Assembly: GCA_050179645.1 (NCBI GenBank)
Contig: JBFXEX010000010.1
Location: forward strand, 1 to 64,000
Direction of reading: 5' to 3'
DNA: 64,000 nucleotides
Source of the DNA: VAZQ01 sp050179645
GTDB taxonomy: Bacteria > Pseudomonadota > Alphaproteobacteria > Rhizobiales > Xanthobacteraceae
Of the stretch, positions 62,831 to 64,000 are shown in pieces (within the stretch, counting starts at the first letter, position 1; each line of letters opens with the position of its first letter). Below the pieces are notes generated by a model. The model made no database searches. It was given only the letters and a program-made list of their open reading frames with translations, and had not been told where the DNA came from. The translations under genes were made by a program, and so were the position numbers.

Positions 62831-63628
62831 ATGGTACCGACATTCGTCTCCCGGGCGGTTGGTCGACCGGCGCCCGCGCGCGTCGCGGCTGCCGTGCGTG
62901 CCGCACTCGGACTTGCCGTCGACGTGGCGCTGCCCCGGCTTTGTCCGGCTTGCCGGGAGCCCGTCGCCGATGCCGGTCTGTGCGCCGCCTGCTGGTCGAA
63001 ATTGTCGTTCATTGCACGGCCGTACTGCGAGCGGCTTGGCATCCCGTTCCCGTTCGACAGCGGGCCGGGGCTCCTTTCGATGGAAGCGATGGCCGATCCT
63101 CCGGCCTATGGACGCGCCCGCGCCGCCGTGCGTTATGACGAGGTCGCGCGCACCCTGGTGCAGGCTTTCAAGTACGGCGACCGCCTCGACCTGGCGCCGG
63201 TCATGGGAAGCTGGATGGCCCGAGCCGGACAGGAACTGTTCGACGGCGCCCATGCGCTGGTGCCGGTTCCGCTGCACTGGCGCCGGCAATGGGCGCGCCG
63301 CTTCAACCAGTCGGCCCTGCTGGCCGAGGTTGTCGGCAAGGAAAACCGCCTCCCGGTTGCCTACACGGCCCTCAGGCGCATGAAGGCAACGCCGCAGCAG
63401 GTCGGGCTGTCGCAGTCCCAGCGCGCCGCAAACGTCCAGGGCGCATTCCGCGTTCCTGACGAGGGCAAGCCAGAGGTGACCGGACGGCGGCTTATTCTGG
63501 TGGACGATGTCCTGACCTCAGGCGCCACCGCCGACACCTGTGCCCGGGCGCTGCTGCGGGCCGGTGCGGCGAACGTCGACGTGCTGGTATTCGCCCGGGT
63601 TGTGGCGGCAACCCGCGCCCCCATATAG
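62831..63628 (+). CDS. comF: ComF family phosphoribosyltransferase-like protein
   Basis: A 265-residue protein. The N-terminal four-cysteine zinc site is C38-x2-C41 and C51-x2-C54 (LCPACREPVADAGLCAACW). The PRT-type domain ends with LILVDDVLTSGATADTCARA, the PRPP-binding loop, and has PVPLHWRRQWARRFNQSALL in the middle. ComF helps DNA uptake in competent bacteria and is widespread with unclear role elsewhere. It is on the same strand as grxC, 41 bases downstream. Confidence 0.94.
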   Translation: MVPTFVSRAVGRPAPARVAAAVRAALGLAVDVALPRLCPACREPVADAGLCAACWSKLSFIARPYCERLGIPFPFDSGPGLLSMEAMADPPAYGRARAAVRYDEVARTLVQAFKYGDRLDLAPVMGSWMARAGQELFDGAHALVPVPLHWRRQWARRFNQSALLAEVVGKENRLPVAYTALRRMKATPQQVGLSQSQRAANVQGAFRVPDEGKPEVTGRRLILVDDVLTSGATADTCARALLRAGAANVDVLVFARVVAATRAPI

Positions 63629-63669
63629 ACTACCCGAGCCGGTGAAAGCGCGAGTCCAGTTCCAAGCCG

Positions 63670-63960
63670 ATGGTCCAGGTCGAAATCTACACGACGCCCT
63701 ACTGCCCGTATTGCATCGCCGCCAAGCGGCTTCTGTCCGAGAAAGACGTGACATTCACCGAGATCGACGTCTCCCGCGACCCCAGCCAGCGCTCCGTGAT
63801 GGTGGACCGCGCGCAGGGACGCATCACTGTGCCGCAGATCTTCATCGGATCGACCCACGTCGGCGGCTTTGACGATCTCTATGCACTCGACCAGGCCGGC
63901 GGCCTCGACCCGTTGCTCGCGGGGAACGGCATTGCCGATCGGACCGCGAACCAAGGATGA
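63670..63960 (+). CDS. grxC: Glutaredoxin 3
   Basis: A 96-residue dithiol glutaredoxin. The active site is C12-P-Y-C15 in YTTPYCPYCIAAKRLL, followed by TVPQIFIGSTHVGGFDDLYAL with the cis-Pro and glutathione-binding residues. It reduces disulfides with glutathione. The next gene starts five bases after its stop (ATG at 63965), which is the usual order in Hyphomicrobiales, where grxC is followed by a carbon-nitrogen hydrolase. Confidence 0.96.
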   Translation: MVQVEIYTTPYCPYCIAAKRLLSEKDVTFTEIDVSRDPSQRSVMVDRAQGRITVPQIFIGSTHVGGFDDLYALDQAGGLDPLLAGNGIADRTANQG

Positions 63961-63964
63961 TCGC

Positions 63965-64000
63965 ATGACCACCGGCAAGGCATCCGGCTTCACGGCCGCG
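63965..64000 (+). CDS. Start of a further gene, possibly a carbon-nitrogen hydrolase (partial)
   Basis: Only 12 codons are in the window: MTTGKASGFTAA. The short start after grxC and the FTAA sequence fit the beginning of nitrilase/carbon-nitrogen hydrolase proteins often found there, but 12 residues cannot prove it. Confidence 0.35.
   Translation, partial: MTTGKASGFTAA

Overview
The window is 64 kb of GC-rich, densely coding chromosome. Gene content and order point to an alphaproteobacterium of the order Hyphomicrobiales, most like the Nitrobacteraceae/Xanthobacteraceae. The evidence is the neighbourhood of SUV3-like helicase, S4 protein, fdxA and carD, the bolA, J-protein, cobS and cobT block next to rpmB, aroK-aroB next to xerD, and many solute-binding proteins of the TTT and Liv types. 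The genus is not resolved. No rRNA, tRNA, CRISPR array, prophage or intact insertion sequence was seen.

Layout. 1-3.6 kb: a probable aromatic or carboxylic acid catabolic module on the + strand (amidohydrolase tail, 100-aa unknown, small Rieske protein, cytosolic periplasmic-binding-fold protein, GMC oxidoreductase). 3.7-12 kb: minus-strand genes for a proline-rich membrane-anchored protein, carD, fdxA, a TTT receptor, a cupin, an S4 protein and a long SUV3-like helicase. 12.8-20.2 kb: DUF3108 protein, rpmB, a phytase-like esterase, cobT, DUF502, cobS, a J-domain protein and bolA. 20.2-26.5 kb: livG with an acyl-CoA synthetase, an SGNH/DUF459 protein and a lytic transglycosylase. 26.7-34.1 kb: sugar and envelope genes (galU, amidohydrolase, glycosyltransferase, RmlC-like cupin, outer-membrane barrel, kpsF) and a candidate small RNA. 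34.1-40 kb: nfeD, an SPFH protein, hemH, a 5'-nucleotidase-like protein and a two-gene arginine-to-putrescine operon. 40-46.7 kb: an operon of TTT receptor, livH, livM, livK, livF and a PaaK-like ligase. 46.7-64 kb: housekeeping genes (CNNM/CorC protein, aroB, aroK, a 49-aa membrane protein, xerD, TPR protein, accA, L,D-transpeptidase, secA, parvulin, argJ, mutT, Flp pilin, methyltransferase, PilZ, comF, grxC) and the first codons of another gene.

The most notable non-genic signal is a dispersed composite inverted repeat of about 150-160 bp. It has two different palindromic modules, B and A, joined by a conserved linker of about 16 bp. Full copies lie at 7.4, 12.0 and 52.1 kb, a decayed copy at 26.6 kb and a lone variant B module at 35.6 kb. 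Repeat ends supply or touch the stop codons of three unrelated genes. Four other repeat types (C-rich hairpins, a GCGAAGC-type repeat, a GGCCGGG-type repeat and a GTAGGGC-type repeat) also sit between genes.

Other points of interest are a likely MmgR/suhB-type sRNA with an exposed anti-Shine-Dalgarno sequence after kpsF, a terminator-like hairpin in the carD leader, a Liv transporter whose livG lies about 20 kb from its other genes, a TTT receptor heading a Liv ABC operon, a DUF459 protein without the expected nucleophile serine, and a 5'-nucleotidase-like protein without a metal-ligand histidine.
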